This document shows positions 15,668 to 27,886 of a stretch of DNA of 64,000 bases, in pieces. Source of the DNA: Streptomyces violaceoruber (GTDB lineage Bacteria; Actinomycetota; Actinomycetes; Streptomycetales; Streptomycetaceae). The stretch is taken from contig JODI01000014.1 in the NCBI GenBank assembly GCA_000720805.1, forward strand, positions 62,001 to 126,000. The letters are read 5' to 3'. The notes beneath the pieces are model-generated. The model did not search any database and was not told the DNA's origin. It saw only the letters and a program-made list of their open reading frames with translations. How positions within the stretch are numbered: position 1 is the stretch's first letter; every line of letters starts with the position of its first letter. A program made the position numbers and the translations under genes.

Positions 15668-17086
15668 GTGAATGTTTCCTTGACCCTGTGGGTCCTGACG
15701 ATCGTGGGCCTTGCCGCCCTCATCGCGGTCGACTTCTTCATCGGCCGCAAGCCGCACGACGTGTCCATCAAGGAAGCGGGGATCTGGACCGTCGTCTGGA
15801 TCGCCCTGGCCGGTCTCTTCGGGCTCGGCCTACTGATCTTCGGCGGCGGACAGCCGTCCGGAGAGTTCTTCGCGGGCTTCATCACCGAGAAGTCGCTCAG
15901 CGTCGACAACCTCTTCGTCTTCGTCCTGATCATGGCGAAGTTCGCGGTGCCCTCGCAGTACCAGCAGCGCGTGCTCCTCATCGGTGTCCTCATAGCCCTG
16001 GTCCTGCGGGCCATCTTCATCGCCGCGGGCGCCGCCATCCTCGCCAGCTTCGCGTGGGTGTTCTATCTCTTCGGCGCCTTCCTGATCTGGACCGCCTGGA
16101 AGCTCATCCAGGAGGCCCGGGCCGACGAGGAGGACGAGGAGTTCGAGGAGAACAAGCTGCTGAAGGCGGTGGAGCAGCGCTTCGGCGTGGCCGACCGGTA
16201 CCACGGCACCAAGCTGTGGATCCAGGAGAACGGCAAGCGGGTCATGACCCCGATGCTGGTCGTGATGCTCGCGATCGGCACCACCGACGTGCTCTTCGCG
16301 CTCGACTCGATTCCCGCGATCTTCGGCCTGACCCAGGACCCGTACATCGTCTTCACCGCCAACGCGTTCGCCCTGATGGGCCTGCGGCAGCTGTACTTCC
16401 TCATCGGGGGGCTGCTGCGGAAGCTGGTCCACCTCAGCTACGGTCTGTCGATCATCCTGGGCTTCATCGGCGTCAAGCTGGTCCTGCACGCACTGCACGA
16501 GTCCGGGGTCTCCGAAGGACAGCATCGAGGCCTGACGGCGTCGGACGTACGAACAACCACCCGGGAGCGGTGCGCGGCGCATTGCCGAGCACCGCTCCCG
16601 GTGCGATGTGAAGAACTGTTCGCGGAAACGGACCAGGCCTGGCGGATCGCGCCACGCGGGCCGGCCCCGCTCGGCGTGGCCGGCCTGGCAGAGGGCGTCT
16701 CACCGACCATCAAGACCGGTCGAGGCGGCCGATCTGCCACCCGTCGTCGTAGTGATCACCGCCTTGCCGGTGCCGCTGCCCGAGACCGTCGCCGCACTGA
16801 GCTCCGCCCGCCGCGACAGGGTGCGGGCCGGCCTCAACCCGGTCCCCGGCTCGGCGACGGCCGGCATCGGCCTGACCGCCCCCCGCGGTCGCCCTGGCAT
16901 CCGCCGGCTCACCAGCCCTCTCGAACTCGGCCCGGGTGTCACTCACATGGTGCTGGTGCCGCTGTCCGCGGTGGTGAGTTCCCCGACCCTGTTGCCGGGT
17001 CGTGCCACCGCACTCCGGGGCGGCATGCATCTCGTGGTGTTCGCCACCTGTCTGGAGCTGGCGATCACCCCCTGGCCGGTGCGTAA
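15668..17086 (+). CDS. TerC-family membrane protein with aberrant C-terminus
   Basis: The first 280 or so residues are a typical TerC/Alx-type membrane protein: GTG start, VDFFIGRKPHDVSIKEA, the acidic intramembrane motifs EKSLSVDNLFVF and TTDVLFALDSIPAIFGL, and a long acidic cytosolic loop. TerC proteins are tied to Mn2+ export or metal loading of exported enzymes, which agrees with the Mn2+ riboswitch. Homology ends at LHALHESG (about 16505). The final transmembrane helix is missing and the frame runs for another 190 residues through unrelated sequence to 17086. In the +1 frame KDSIEA and a stop at 16533-16535 look like the original terminus, so an internal frameshifting deletion is inferred. 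Confidence 0.75.
   Translation: MNVSLTLWVLTIVGLAALIAVDFFIGRKPHDVSIKEAGIWTVVWIALAGLFGLGLLIFGGGQPSGEFFAGFITEKSLSVDNLFVFVLIMAKFAVPSQYQQRVLLIGVLIALVLRAIFIAAGAAILASFAWVFYLFGAFLIWTAWKLIQEARADEEDEEFEENKLLKAVEQRFGVADRYHGTKLWIQENGKRVMTPMLVVMLAIGTTDVLFALDSIPAIFGLTQDPYIVFTANAFALMGLRQLYFLIGGLLRKLVHLSYGLSIILGFIGVKLVLHALHESGVSEGQHRGLTASDVRTTTRERCAAHCRAPLPVRCEELFAETDQAWRIAPRGPAPLGVAGLAEGVSPTIKTGRGGRSATRRRSDHRLAGAAARDRRRTELRPPRQGAGRPQPGPRLGDGRHRPDRPPRSPWHPPAHQPSRTRPGCHSHGAGAAVRGGEFPDPVAGSCHRTPGRHASRGVRHLSGAGDHPLAGA
16561..16601 (+). terminator. Former terC terminator hairpin, now inside the ORF
   Basis: CCGGGAGCGGTGC (16561-16573) and GCACCGCTCCCGG (16589-16601) form a perfect 13-bp stem with a 15-base loop. 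It stands 26 bases after the putative original terC stop at 16535, where a terminator would be expected. Confidence 0.65.
16736..17077 (+). pseudogene. Ca2+/H+ antiporter (ChaA/CaxA family) C-terminal remnant
   Basis: A frame here encodes PLPETVAALSSARRDRVRAGLN, then PGSATAGIGLT, then GPGVTHMVLVPLSAVVSSPTLLPGRATALRGGMHLVVFATCLELAITPW. This follows the C-terminal half of bacterial Ca2+/H+ antiporters, with the acidic PE motif in the cation site and the THMVLL / LLPGRATPLQGGVHLVLF helices. The N-terminal half is absent, there is no start or ribosome site, and several conserved residues are altered. It lies on the forward strand in a different frame from the terC read-through. Confidence 0.65.
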
Positions 17087-17107
17087 ACGCCTGCGTAATC
17101 GCTTACG
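17082..17107. promoter_or_regulatory. LacI-type 26-bp dyad site
   Basis: CGTAAACG, ten bases (CCTGCGTAAT), then CGCTTACG. It has the same layout as the site upstream of the LacI-family gene (30025-30050), sharing 15 of 16 arm bases and 7 of 10 spacer bases. It lies between the antiporter remnant and the 3' end of the MHS transporter, so its role is unclear. Confidence 0.4.
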
Positions 17108-17116
17108 CACCCGCGC

Positions 17117-18448
17117 TCAGTCCGTGGCCGGCTCCGGTGCGGGTTGTGCGGGTTGTGCGGGTTGTGCCACCGCCGGTACCGGCCGCGTCTCCGGGAGCAG
17201 CGCGAAGCACCCCAGGCTCAGCAGCGCGATCCCCGTCAGATACGCCCCCACGCCCCACGGCACCCGTCCGCCCTGCTCGACCAGCGCCGTCGCGACGATC
17301 GGCGTGAGCGCGCCGCCGACCACCCCGCCGAGGTTGTAGCCGACCGCGGCGCCCGTGCAGCGCACCCGGGGCTCGTACAACTCCGGCAGATACGCGGCGA
17401 TCACGGCGAACATCGTGATGAACGCGAGCATCGCCCCCAGGAAACCGAGGAACATCGGCAACGGCTCACCGGTCGCGAGGAGCGCGACCATCGGGAACAT
17501 CCACACGGCGGCCGCCGCGCATCCGGCCAGGCACAGGGGCCGCCGCCCGTAGCGGTCGCCGAGCAGCGCCGCCACCGGCGTGAGCGAGCCCTTCACCAGC
17601 ACCGCGGCCATGATGCAGGTCAGCGTGACGGTGCGGCTGACGCCGAGGCGTTCCGTCGCGTAGGCGAGGGACCAGGTCGTGACGGCGTAGAAGATCGCGT
17701 ATCCGACCGAGAGCGCGCCGGCCGTCAGCAGGACGAGCCGCCAGTGGCCGCGCACCACCTCGACGAAAGGCACGCGCGCGTGGTCGTCGAGGTCAAGGAA
17801 ACCGGGGCTCTCGGTGAGCGAGGACCGCAGCCACAGCCCGGCCACGGCCAGCACCCCTGCCGCCCAGAACGGCACCCGCCAGCCCCACTGGGCGAACTGC
17901 GCCTCGGACAGCGTCGACGACAGTGCCAGCACCACACCGTTGGCGAGCAGGAAGCCCAGCGCGGGGCCCACCTGCGGGAAGCTGGACCACAGGCCGCGCC
18001 GCTCGGCGGGTGCGTGCTCCGCGGTCAGCAGCACGGCCCCGCCCCATTCCCCGCCCAGCCCCAGCCCCTGCAGAAACCGCAGCACCAGCAGGAGCACCGG
18101 AGCGGTCACGCCGATCGTGTCGTACGTCGGGACACAGCCGACCGCCACCGTGGAGGCGCCCGTCAACAGCAGCGAGGCGACCAGGACCGGCCGACGCCCG
18201 TGGCGGTCCCCGATGTGCCCGAACAGCACCGAACCGAGCGGGCGCGCGACGAAACCCACGCCGAAGGTCCCGAAGGCGGCCAGAGTCCCCGCGACCGGCG
18301 AGAACGTCGGGAAGAACAGTGGCCCCAGGACCAGCGCCGCCGCGGTCCCGTAGACGAAGAAGTCGTAGAACTCGATGGCCGTCCCGGCGAGCGAGGCGGC
18401 CGCGAGCCGCAGCATGGAGGGTGCCCTTACGGAGCGTACGTCGTGCAT
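17117..18448 (-). CDS. MHS-family MFS transporter
   Basis: A 443-residue, 12-helix major-facilitator protein of the metabolite:H+ symporter subfamily. Signs are the N-terminal SLAGTAIEFYDFFVYGTAAALVLGPLFFP, the loop 2-3 motif GHIGDRHGRRPVLV, and LRFLQGLGLGGEWGGAVLLTAEHAP. Relatives carry alpha-ketoglutarate, shikimate, citrate or proline/betaine; the substrate cannot be chosen from sequence. It is a single gene. Its stop lies ten bases from the LacI-type dyad. Confidence 0.9.
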   Translation of the reverse strand: MHDVRSVRAPSMLRLAAASLAGTAIEFYDFFVYGTAAALVLGPLFFPTFSPVAGTLAAFGTFGVGFVARPLGSVLFGHIGDRHGRRPVLVASLLLTGASTVAVGCVPTYDTIGVTAPVLLLVLRFLQGLGLGGEWGGAVLLTAEHAPAERRGLWSSFPQVGPALGFLLANGVVLALSSTLSEAQFAQWGWRVPFWAAGVLAVAGLWLRSSLTESPGFLDLDDHARVPFVEVVRGHWRLVLLTAGALSVGYAIFYAVTTWSLAYATERLGVSRTVTLTCIMAAVLVKGSLTPVAALLGDRYGRRPLCLAGCAAAAVWMFPMVALLATGEPLPMFLGFLGAMLAFITMFAVIAAYLPELYEPRVRCTGAAVGYNLGGVVGGALTPIVATALVEQGGRVPWGVGAYLTGIALLSLGCFALLPETRPVPAVAQPAQPAQPAPEPATD

Positions 18449-18508
18449 GCCGCTTCAACTACCCGCGGTGATCGCCGGTTACGGGGGCGCACGGGGTCGC
18501 GGCCCGTG

Positions 18509-19555
18509 TCAGTAGGTGACGGTGATGCGCCGGGCGGGACCGTCGACGCGCACCGTGCCCCCGTAGGGGATGACGAGTTGTGGATCGGTGTGCCCGAAGT
18601 CGACGTCGAAGACGATCGTGATGCCGGGGGTGTACGCGCGCGTGGCGCGCAGTACGGCCTCGCGCTGGTCGGCGGCGTAACGCGCGGCCTCTTCAGGGCT
18701 GTTGGGGTGCTCGAAGGACCAGGCCTTCGGGCGGCCCATCAGGAGGGCGGAGAAGCGCTGGAGCAGCCCGCGCTCGCCCATCGCGCGCAGCGTTCGGAAG
18801 ACTTCCTCGCCGCTCGGCAGCTCCTCCGAGGTCTCCAGGAACAGCACTCCGCCGTCGTACACCGACAGGTCGTGGGAGATCTCCCGGTCCGCCATCAGCA
18901 GCCCGCCGACGATCTCCAGACAGCCGCCCCAACTGCGGCCCTCGATCACGCGGCCGGCGTTCAGCCAGGTCCATCCGGTGCCGGGGCGGGTCTCCGGTTC
19001 ACCGTCGAAGGTCGCTGGGTCCGCCCAGTCGCGGTGGACGTCGGTCCAGTGCTCGGCCGGCTTCAACTCGTAAGCGCCCGTGGTGAAGAGCGCCGCCCGC
19101 AGGGACTCGGCGGTCTGCGGGTGCATGGCACCGGGACGACCCAGCTCGACCATCACGGACGCCCCGTAATAGCCGACGATCCCGGTGTTGTACAAGTACG
19201 CGAGCAGGTTGGTGTTGTCGCTCATTCCGAAGAAGGGCTTCGGGTTCGCCCGGATCAACTCCCGGTCCAGCAGCGGCAGTACGGTGATCTGGTCGTCGCC
19301 GCCGATGGAGGCGACCACCGCCTTGATGTCCGGATCGGCGAAGGCCGCGTGGAGGTCGTCGGCCCGTTCCCGCGGTGTCGAGTCCATCGTGCGGGTCGCC
19401 GGGTACTCGACGGGTTCGAGTCCGTACTCCTTGCGCAGCCGCTCGAGGCCCAGCTCGTAGGGGCGCGGGAAGAGGCCGGGCAGGCCGGCGGAGGGCGAGA
19501 CCACGGCAATGCGGTCGCCGGCGGAGGGCTTGGCGGGACAGGCGGGTGGCGTCAT
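18509..19555 (-). CDS. S66-family LD-carboxypeptidase
   Basis: A 348-residue serine peptidase of family S66 (LdcA/MccF). The nucleophile Ser is in FFGMSDNTNLLAYL, and the other catalytic elements are the Glu in VLFLETSEE and the His in VDFGHTDPQ. LdcA trims the terminal D-Ala from peptidoglycan tetrapeptides in cell-wall recycling, while MccF-type members detoxify microcin-like acyl-sulfamoyl nucleotides. No signal peptide is seen, which suits a cytoplasmic role. The ATG at 19555 is preferred because upstream residues lack homology. Divergent from aroQ. Confidence 0.9.
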   Translation of the reverse strand: MTPPACPAKPSAGDRIAVVSPSAGLPGLFPRPYELGLERLRKEYGLEPVEYPATRTMDSTPRERADDLHAAFADPDIKAVVASIGGDDQITVLPLLDRELIRANPKPFFGMSDNTNLLAYLYNTGIVGYYGASVMVELGRPGAMHPQTAESLRAALFTTGAYELKPAEHWTDVHRDWADPATFDGEPETRPGTGWTWLNAGRVIEGRSWGGCLEIVGGLLMADREISHDLSVYDGGVLFLETSEELPSGEEVFRTLRAMGERGLLQRFSALLMGRPKAWSFEHPNSPEEAARYAADQREAVLRATRAYTPGITIVFDVDFGHTDPQLVIPYGGTVRVDGPARRITVTY

Positions 19556-19668
19556 CCGGTGAGGGTACGAGCCGTGGCTCCCCGCGCGCACCGTGATAAA
19601 CCGGGTCCGAGCAGCGGTCCCCGATGGATCGCCCCGCCCCGCCCCGCCCCGAACGGACCGGAGGAACC

Positions 19669-20142
19669 GTGCCCCGTACCCTGGCCAACGCCCCGATCAT
19701 GATCCTCAACGGCCCCAACCTGAACCTGCTCGGCCAGCGCCAGCCGGAGATCTACGGCTCCGACACCCTCGCCGACGTCGAGGCCCTGTGCGCCAAGGCG
19801 GCGGCGGCGCACGGCGGCACGGTGGACTTCCGGCAGTCCAACCACGAGGGCGAGTTGGTCGACTGGATCCACGAGGCGCGGCTCCACCACTGCGGGATCG
19901 TGATCAACCCCGGCGCCTACTCGCACACCTCGGTGGCGATCCTGGACGCGCTCAACACCTGTGACGGACTTCCGGTGGTGGAGGTCCACATCTCCAACAT
20001 CCACCAGCGCGAGTCCTTCCGGCACCACTCGTACGTCTCCCTGCGCGCCGACGGCGTCATCGCCGGGTGCGGGGTGCAGGGGTACGCCTTCGGGGTCGAG
20101 CGGGTCGCGACGCTGACGGGGGCGGGGCAGGGGAACGCGTAA
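19669..20142 (+). CDS. aroQ: Type II 3-dehydroquinate dehydratase
   Basis: A 157-residue enzyme of the shikimate pathway that converts 3-dehydroquinate to 3-dehydroshikimate. The class II signatures are complete: [17 protein letters not shown] with the catalytic Arg/Tyr loop, [28 protein letters not shown], and [18 protein letters not shown]. The GTG start has GGAGGAACC just upstream. An in-frame ATG at 19624 gives a Pro-rich extension without homology. It stands alone, away from the main aro genes, as often in streptomycetes. Confidence 0.95.
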   Translation: MPRTLANAPIMILNGPNLNLLGQRQPEIYGSDTLADVEALCAKAAAAHGGTVDFRQSNHEGELVDWIHEARLHHCGIVINPGAYSHTSVAILDALNTCDGLPVVEVHISNIHQRESFRHHSYVSLRADGVIAGCGVQGYAFGVERVATLTGAGQGNA

Positions 20143-20151
20143 GCGTTTACG
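20138..20151. promoter_or_regulatory. LacI-like palindrome at the aroQ stop
   Basis: CGTAAGCGTTTACG at 20138-20151 differs by one base from the perfect palindrome CGTAAACGTTTACG and overlaps the aroQ stop codon. It resembles LacI/GalR half-sites elsewhere in the window, but its place between convergent genes makes an operator role uncertain. Confidence 0.35.
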
Positions 20152-20175
20152 TTTCCGGACGCGCCGAACGGCTCC

Positions 20176-20924
<749 letters not shown>

Positions 20925-20928
<4 letters not shown>

Positions 20929-21842
20929 AGCGTTCCTCCCTGGGCCCGGCGCCGGTCCATCCGGGCCGTCACCCAGTCCGTGAACCGTGTCATCGGGATC
21001 GTCAGCGCCACGAAGACCAGGCCCGCGACGATGTACGGCGTGTAGTTGAGACTGCGGCCCACGATGATGTCCGCGGCCCGTACGGCGTCGATCGCGCCGC
21101 CGATCGACACGAGTCCGGTGTCCTTCTGCAGCGACACCAGGTCGTTCAGCAGGGGAGGCACCTGGCGGCGCACGGCCTGCGGCAGGACGACGTACCGCAG
21201 CGCCTGCCGGTTGTTGAGGCCGAGCGAGCGGGCCGCGGCGCGCTGGGAGGGATGGACGGACTCGATGCCGGCGCGGAACACCTCGGCGACGTAGGCCGAG
21301 TACGTGAGGGTGAGCGCCGTACCGCCCAGCAGCACCGGGTCGACGGTCACGCCCTGCAGCCTCAGCGCGGGTACACCGAGGACCACGATCATCAGGTTGA
21401 TGATGAGCGGCAGTCCGCGGAAGAAGTCGGTGTAGGCGGCGGCCAGGACCCGCAGGGGGAAGAAGACCGGGCCGCGCAGGGTGCGGGCGATGGCGATGAG
21501 CATGCCGAGAACCAGCACGGCGACGCCGCAGATCAGCAGCAGCCGGACGTTGAGCCACAGCCCTTCGAGGACCTTGGGCAGCGCCTCGCGCGCGTACTGC
21601 CCGTTGAAGAACGTCTCCTTGGTGCGTTGCCAGCCGGGCGCGTTGACGACGACCAGATAGAGGACGGCACCGGTGGCCAGGGTGGAGAGGGCTGCGATGG
21701 CCGTGGCACGGCGGGAGCGGGCGCGCTTGTAGGCCTCGCGTTCGATCCGGCGCTGCGACGGGGTGTATCCGTCGCCGCCGGCCGTCATGTCACCGTTGTC
21801 GTCGGCGCCCTCCTGACCGGACTCCTCCTTGGCGAGCGTCAC
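20925..21842 (-). CDS. Amino-acid ABC transporter permease
   Basis: A 305-residue His/Glu/Gln/Arg-type permease. After a charged cytoplasmic N-terminus of about 55 residues come five or six transmembrane helices. The EAA-like loop is AGIESVHPSQRAAARSLGLNNRQALRYVVLPQA, which docks on the ATPase. The family's TDFFRGLPLIINLMIV segment is present. The GTG start overlaps the binding-protein stop (GTGA), so translation is coupled at both ends. Confidence 0.92.
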
Positions 21843-22723
21843 TTGAGCACCGGGGCGTCGACGGCCTCGGACAGCCACTGCTTGTCCAGCTTCGCCAGGG
21901 TGCCGTCCTTGCGCAGGGCGTCCACGGCGTCCGTCACGCACGAGGTGAGCGCGCTGCCTTTGTCGAGCACGAGCCCGAACTGCTCCGGAGTGCCGCCCTG
22001 GTTCTCGAACTGACCCACGATCTTGGCGTCCGTCACCTCGGCCGCGGTGATGTAGAACGCGGTCGGCAGGTCGGTGACGATGGCGTCGACCTGGCCGTTC
22101 TTCAGCGCGGACTTGGCCTGGTCGTTCTTGGCGTAGACGGCGGCCTGCCGCGTCGGCTTCACCAGGTCGTCGATGTAGTCGAGGCTGGTCGTGCCGACCT
22201 GTGCGCCCAGCTTGAGACCCTTCAGGTCCGCGATGCTCGTCGCCTTCGCGGCCTTGGTGCCCTTGAGCGCGATGACCGCCTGGCGCACGTCGTAGTAGCC
22301 GGACGAGAAGTCGACGGCCTTCTTGCGCTCCTCGCTGACCGACACCTGGTTGATGTCGAAGTCGAACGTTTTCTCACCGGGCGCGAAGGCCTTGTTGAAG
22401 GGGACGCTCTGCCAGACGACGGCACTCCTGTCGTAGCCGAGCTGCTTCGCCACGGCGTACGCGACCGCCGACTCGAAGCCCTTGCCGTTGGCCGGCTTGC
22501 CGTCCTTGAACCACGGCTCGTACGCGGGCTCGTCGGTGGCGACGGTCAGCTTGCCGGAGGACTTGGTGGCCAGCTTGCCCTTGGCGCAGGTCGCGCCGGC
22601 CGACCCCGAAGCGGCGCCGGTGGCCTTCTCCTCCGGCTGCGGAGCACAACCGACGGCGGTGGCGAGCAGGGCTATGGTCGCGGCGGCGACGGCGCGGTGG
22701 AGCACGCGCGGGGCAGGATGCAT
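21839..22723 (-). CDS. Amino-acid ABC transporter substrate-binding lipoprotein
   Basis: A 294-residue periplasmic-binding-protein family 3 solute receptor. The N-terminus has a basic and hydrophobic signal followed by the lipobox AVGC, so it is anchored to the outer face of the membrane by diacylglycerol. The mature part has the family's LTVATDEPAYEPWF, GFESAVAYAVAKQLG, FDFDINQVSVSEERKKAVDFSSGYY and GTTSLDYID segments. The ligand is probably a polar amino acid but cannot be named. First gene of the three-gene importer operon; no strong ribosome site is seen before the ATG. Confidence 0.92.
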   Translation of the reverse strand: MHPAPRVLHRAVAAATIALLATAVGCAPQPEEKATGAASGSAGATCAKGKLATKSSGKLTVATDEPAYEPWFKDGKPANGKGFESAVAYAVAKQLGYDRSAVVWQSVPFNKAFAPGEKTFDFDINQVSVSEERKKAVDFSSGYYDVRQAVIALKGTKAAKATSIADLKGLKLGAQVGTTSLDYIDDLVKPTRQAAVYAKNDQAKSALKNGQVDAIVTDLPTAFYITAAEVTDAKIVGQFENQGGTPEQFGLVLDKGSALTSCVTDAVDALRKDGTLAKLDKQWLSEAVDAPVLK

Positions 22724-23085
22724 GGCGGGAGATTGACAGCCGACCGTCCCGTTTGTCGAGGTCACAGCGGGAATTGTCCGCATACTGGGAACCGTGTTGC
22801 GTTCTTGTGAACACGTGGCAGGAGGGACGCCGGGGCCGCCGGTCGAGGGCGGGGATCGAAAGACCGGCGGCCCGTACCGCGCAGGAGCCGTCATCCTGTG
22901 CGGGGCTGCTTCCAGTTGACTGCGCAACCAGGTGCGCGGGGAGCGCGCGCGTGACACCGGCGCGTGTGAACGGTTCACACGGGGCGCGTGCGCGGGGCGT
23001 GCGTCTTACGGGCCGATGCCCGCCCGCACCACTTCGCGCCCACCTGCCGCTCGGGCCGCCGCACCGCCGACGCTCAGCGCCACAC
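22724..23085. other. 362-bp intergenic region upstream of the ABC importer
   Basis: It separates the binding-protein gene from the MBL hydrolase gene; both are on the reverse strand, so this is the importer's promoter region. It contains the 19-bp palindrome at 22963-22981. No gene is supported. Confidence 0.5.
22963..22981. promoter_or_regulatory. 19-bp perfect palindrome, candidate operator
   Basis: CGTGTGAAC and GTTCACACG are exact inverted repeats around one central base. The compact, symmetrical form suits a dimeric GntR- or TetR-like regulator. It lies 240 bp upstream of the importer operon. Confidence 0.5.
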
Positions 23086-23742
23086 TCACCACCCGCGCGC
23101 GTGCCACTCCGGCAGATGCGGGCGCTCCGCACCCAGCGTCGTGTCGTCGCCATGCCCCGGGTAGACCCAGGTCTCGTCCGGGAGCGCGTCGAAGATCTTC
23201 GTTTCGACATCGTGGATCAGGCTGGCGAACGCCTTCGGGTCCTTGCGGGTGTTGCCCACACCGCCGGGGAAGAGGCAGTCGCCGGTGAACACGTGCGGAT
23301 GCCCGTGCGGGTCGTCGTAGACGAGGGCGATCGAACCGGGCGTGTGCCCGACCAGGTGGCGCGCGGTGAGTTCCACGCGCCCCACGCGGATGGTGTCGCC
23401 GTCGTCCACCAGGACGTCGGTCGGCACGGGGATGCCGTCGGCGTCGTCCCGGCCGGCGTACGTCCGCGCCCGCGTGACCGCGACGATCTCGGCGAGCGCC
23501 TGCCAGTGGTCGCCGTGCTGGTGCGTGGTGACGACGGAGGCGACGCCGTCGTCACCGATCGTGCCGAGCAGGGTGTGCGCGTCGTTGGCCGCGTCGATCA
23601 GCAATTGCTCGTCCGTGGCCCGGCAGCGCAGCAGATAGGCGTTGTTGTCCATCGGGCCGACGGCGATCTTCGTGATCATCAGGTCCTTGAGCTCGTGCAC
23701 GTCCGCCGGGCCGCCGACCGTCACCTGTCCGCTGTACGTCAT
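23086..23742 (-). CDS. Metallo-beta-lactamase-fold hydrolase (glyoxalase II-like)
   Basis: A 218-residue MBL-fold enzyme. The metal-binding motif THQHGDH is near residue 73; other ligands are the His of GHTPGS, the Asp of FTGDCLFPGG and the His of YPGHGDDTTLG. This pattern matches hydroxyacylglutathione-hydrolase-like enzymes, which in mycothiol-using actinobacteria may act on other thioesters. It begins with an ATG at 23742. Confidence 0.9.
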   Translation of the reverse strand: MTYSGQVTVGGPADVHELKDLMITKIAVGPMDNNAYLLRCRATDEQLLIDAANDAHTLLGTIGDDGVASVVTTHQHGDHWQALAEIVAVTRARTYAGRDDADGIPVPTDVLVDDGDTIRVGRVELTARHLVGHTPGSIALVYDDPHGHPHVFTGDCLFPGGVGNTRKDPKAFASLIHDVETKIFDALPDETWVYPGHGDDTTLGAERPHLPEWHARGW

Positions 23743-23788
23743 GGCGGCCAGCCTATAGCGGGGGAGCGGTCCCGAGCCCGGCCGAGTG

Positions 23789-24478
23789 CTACAGAGGAGG
23801 GAGCGTCGGCAGCGGGCCGCCGGTCACGGTCAGACCGGAGCCGTCGCGGCGGCCGCAGAGCCAGCCGAGCAGCTCGGGGGCGGAACCGGTGACGGTGATC
23901 TCGGGGGTGCTCGTCTCCCGGCGACCCGTGCTCCACGCGCGCGTGCCGTCCGTCAGATGCGTCGGGGGCACATCGGGGTGCCCGGTGAACCGCTCGGTCA
24001 GGAACTCGGTCTCGCGCTGGGTGAACTCCTCCGGGAGATCATCCAGTTCGTATCCGATGCCGAGGTCCACGTGATGCAGCTCCAACTCGATCCACCGCCG
24101 GAACGGAACCCGGGACGCCGAGTCGGTGACCCCGCCCCGCAGCTCGACCGTGCGCGACCAGTCCGCCGGCACGGCCCCGGCCTCCTGGAAGCGGGCCGCG
24201 CTGTCCCGCAGGTCGGCGAGCTGCACGTCGAGAGGGCGCGGGGCGCCCCGCTCGATGTCGCCGTCCCGGGCCTCGGGGGAGGTGTACATCGGACGCCCCT
24301 GCAGGACGTTCACGAGGGCGTCGGCGTTCCGTGAGAGATGGGCCAGGACGTGGCCCCGGGTCCAGCGGGGAAGTCGTGACGGCTCGGCCACCGACGCGTT
24401 GTCCAGTTCGGCGACTGCGGTGAGCAGCCGCTCGGTCGCGTCCCGTACAGATGCCAGGTCATGAGCGTGATCCATCAT
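23789..24478 (-). CDS. Maleylpyruvate isomerase family mycothiol-dependent enzyme
   Basis: A 229-residue DinB/MDMPI-type four-helix protein. The helix LPRWTRGHVLAHLSRNADALVNVL carries the first metal-binding His, and RWIELELHHVDLGIGY the HxxxD-like second site; the C-terminal half is a typical MDMPI C-domain (GSAPELLGWLCGR). Members use mycothiol to isomerise or conjugate substrates. The start is one of two adjacent ATGs (24478 or 24475). It diverges from uvrA. A CACCTT-N6-AAGGTG dyad lies about 23 bases upstream of its start (24501-24518). Confidence 0.85.
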   Translation of the reverse strand: MMDHAHDLASVRDATERLLTAVAELDNASVAEPSRLPRWTRGHVLAHLSRNADALVNVLQGRPMYTSPEARDGDIERGAPRPLDVQLADLRDSAARFQEAGAVPADWSRTVELRGGVTDSASRVPFRRWIELELHHVDLGIGYELDDLPEEFTQRETEFLTERFTGHPDVPPTHLTDGTRAWSTGRRETSTPEITVTGSAPELLGWLCGRRDGSGLTVTGGPLPTLPPL

Positions 24479-24622
24479 GGGGCTGACATTAGCCACGCCA
24501 CACCTTTGGGTGAAGGTGGTGAACGGGTGCCGTAAATCGAATGTGCGTGCTATAGGGTCGAGTTTGGCGTCGGGCATGCTGGAGAGCCGGGGATTGTTAT
24601 GCATCCGGGAATCCGACCGGCG

Positions 24623-24645
24623 TTGTCAGTGGCTCCCCCTAGTCT
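24623..24645 (+). promoter_or_regulatory. DNA-damage promoter of uvrA
   Basis: TTGTCAGTG at 24623-24631, eight bases, then TAGTCT at 24640-24645, matching tTGTCRgtg-N8-TAnnnT. The uvrA GTG is 56 bases downstream, so this transcript has a leader, unlike those of uvrB and uvrC. Confidence 0.8.
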
Positions 24646-24701
24646 GAGAAAACACGGGGGCCTCGCCCCTGTCACTTCTCTCAAGAAAGGTGCGGACCGG
24701 C

Positions 24702-27746
<3,045 letters not shown>

Positions 27747-27821
27747 GCCGAGCGGAACACGCAGGCCGGCGCCCTGTCAGCGCCGGTCGGCGCACGGCAC
27801 GTCCGGACGGGACCAGCCACA

Positions 27822-27856
27822 GCGGCGCCCCGCGGGAACTCCCCGCGGGGCGCCGC
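27822..27856. terminator. Strong hairpin between convergent uvrA and PfkB kinase
   Basis: A perfect 15-bp stem, all G-C pairs (GCGGCGCCCCGCGGG with its complement), around a 5-base loop AACTC at 27837-27841. It lies 76 bases after the uvrA stop and 31 before the kinase stop, so it can serve both strands. Confidence 0.8.
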
Positions 27857-27886
27857 CCGTTTGCGCTACCGCCTCTCAGCCCTGTG

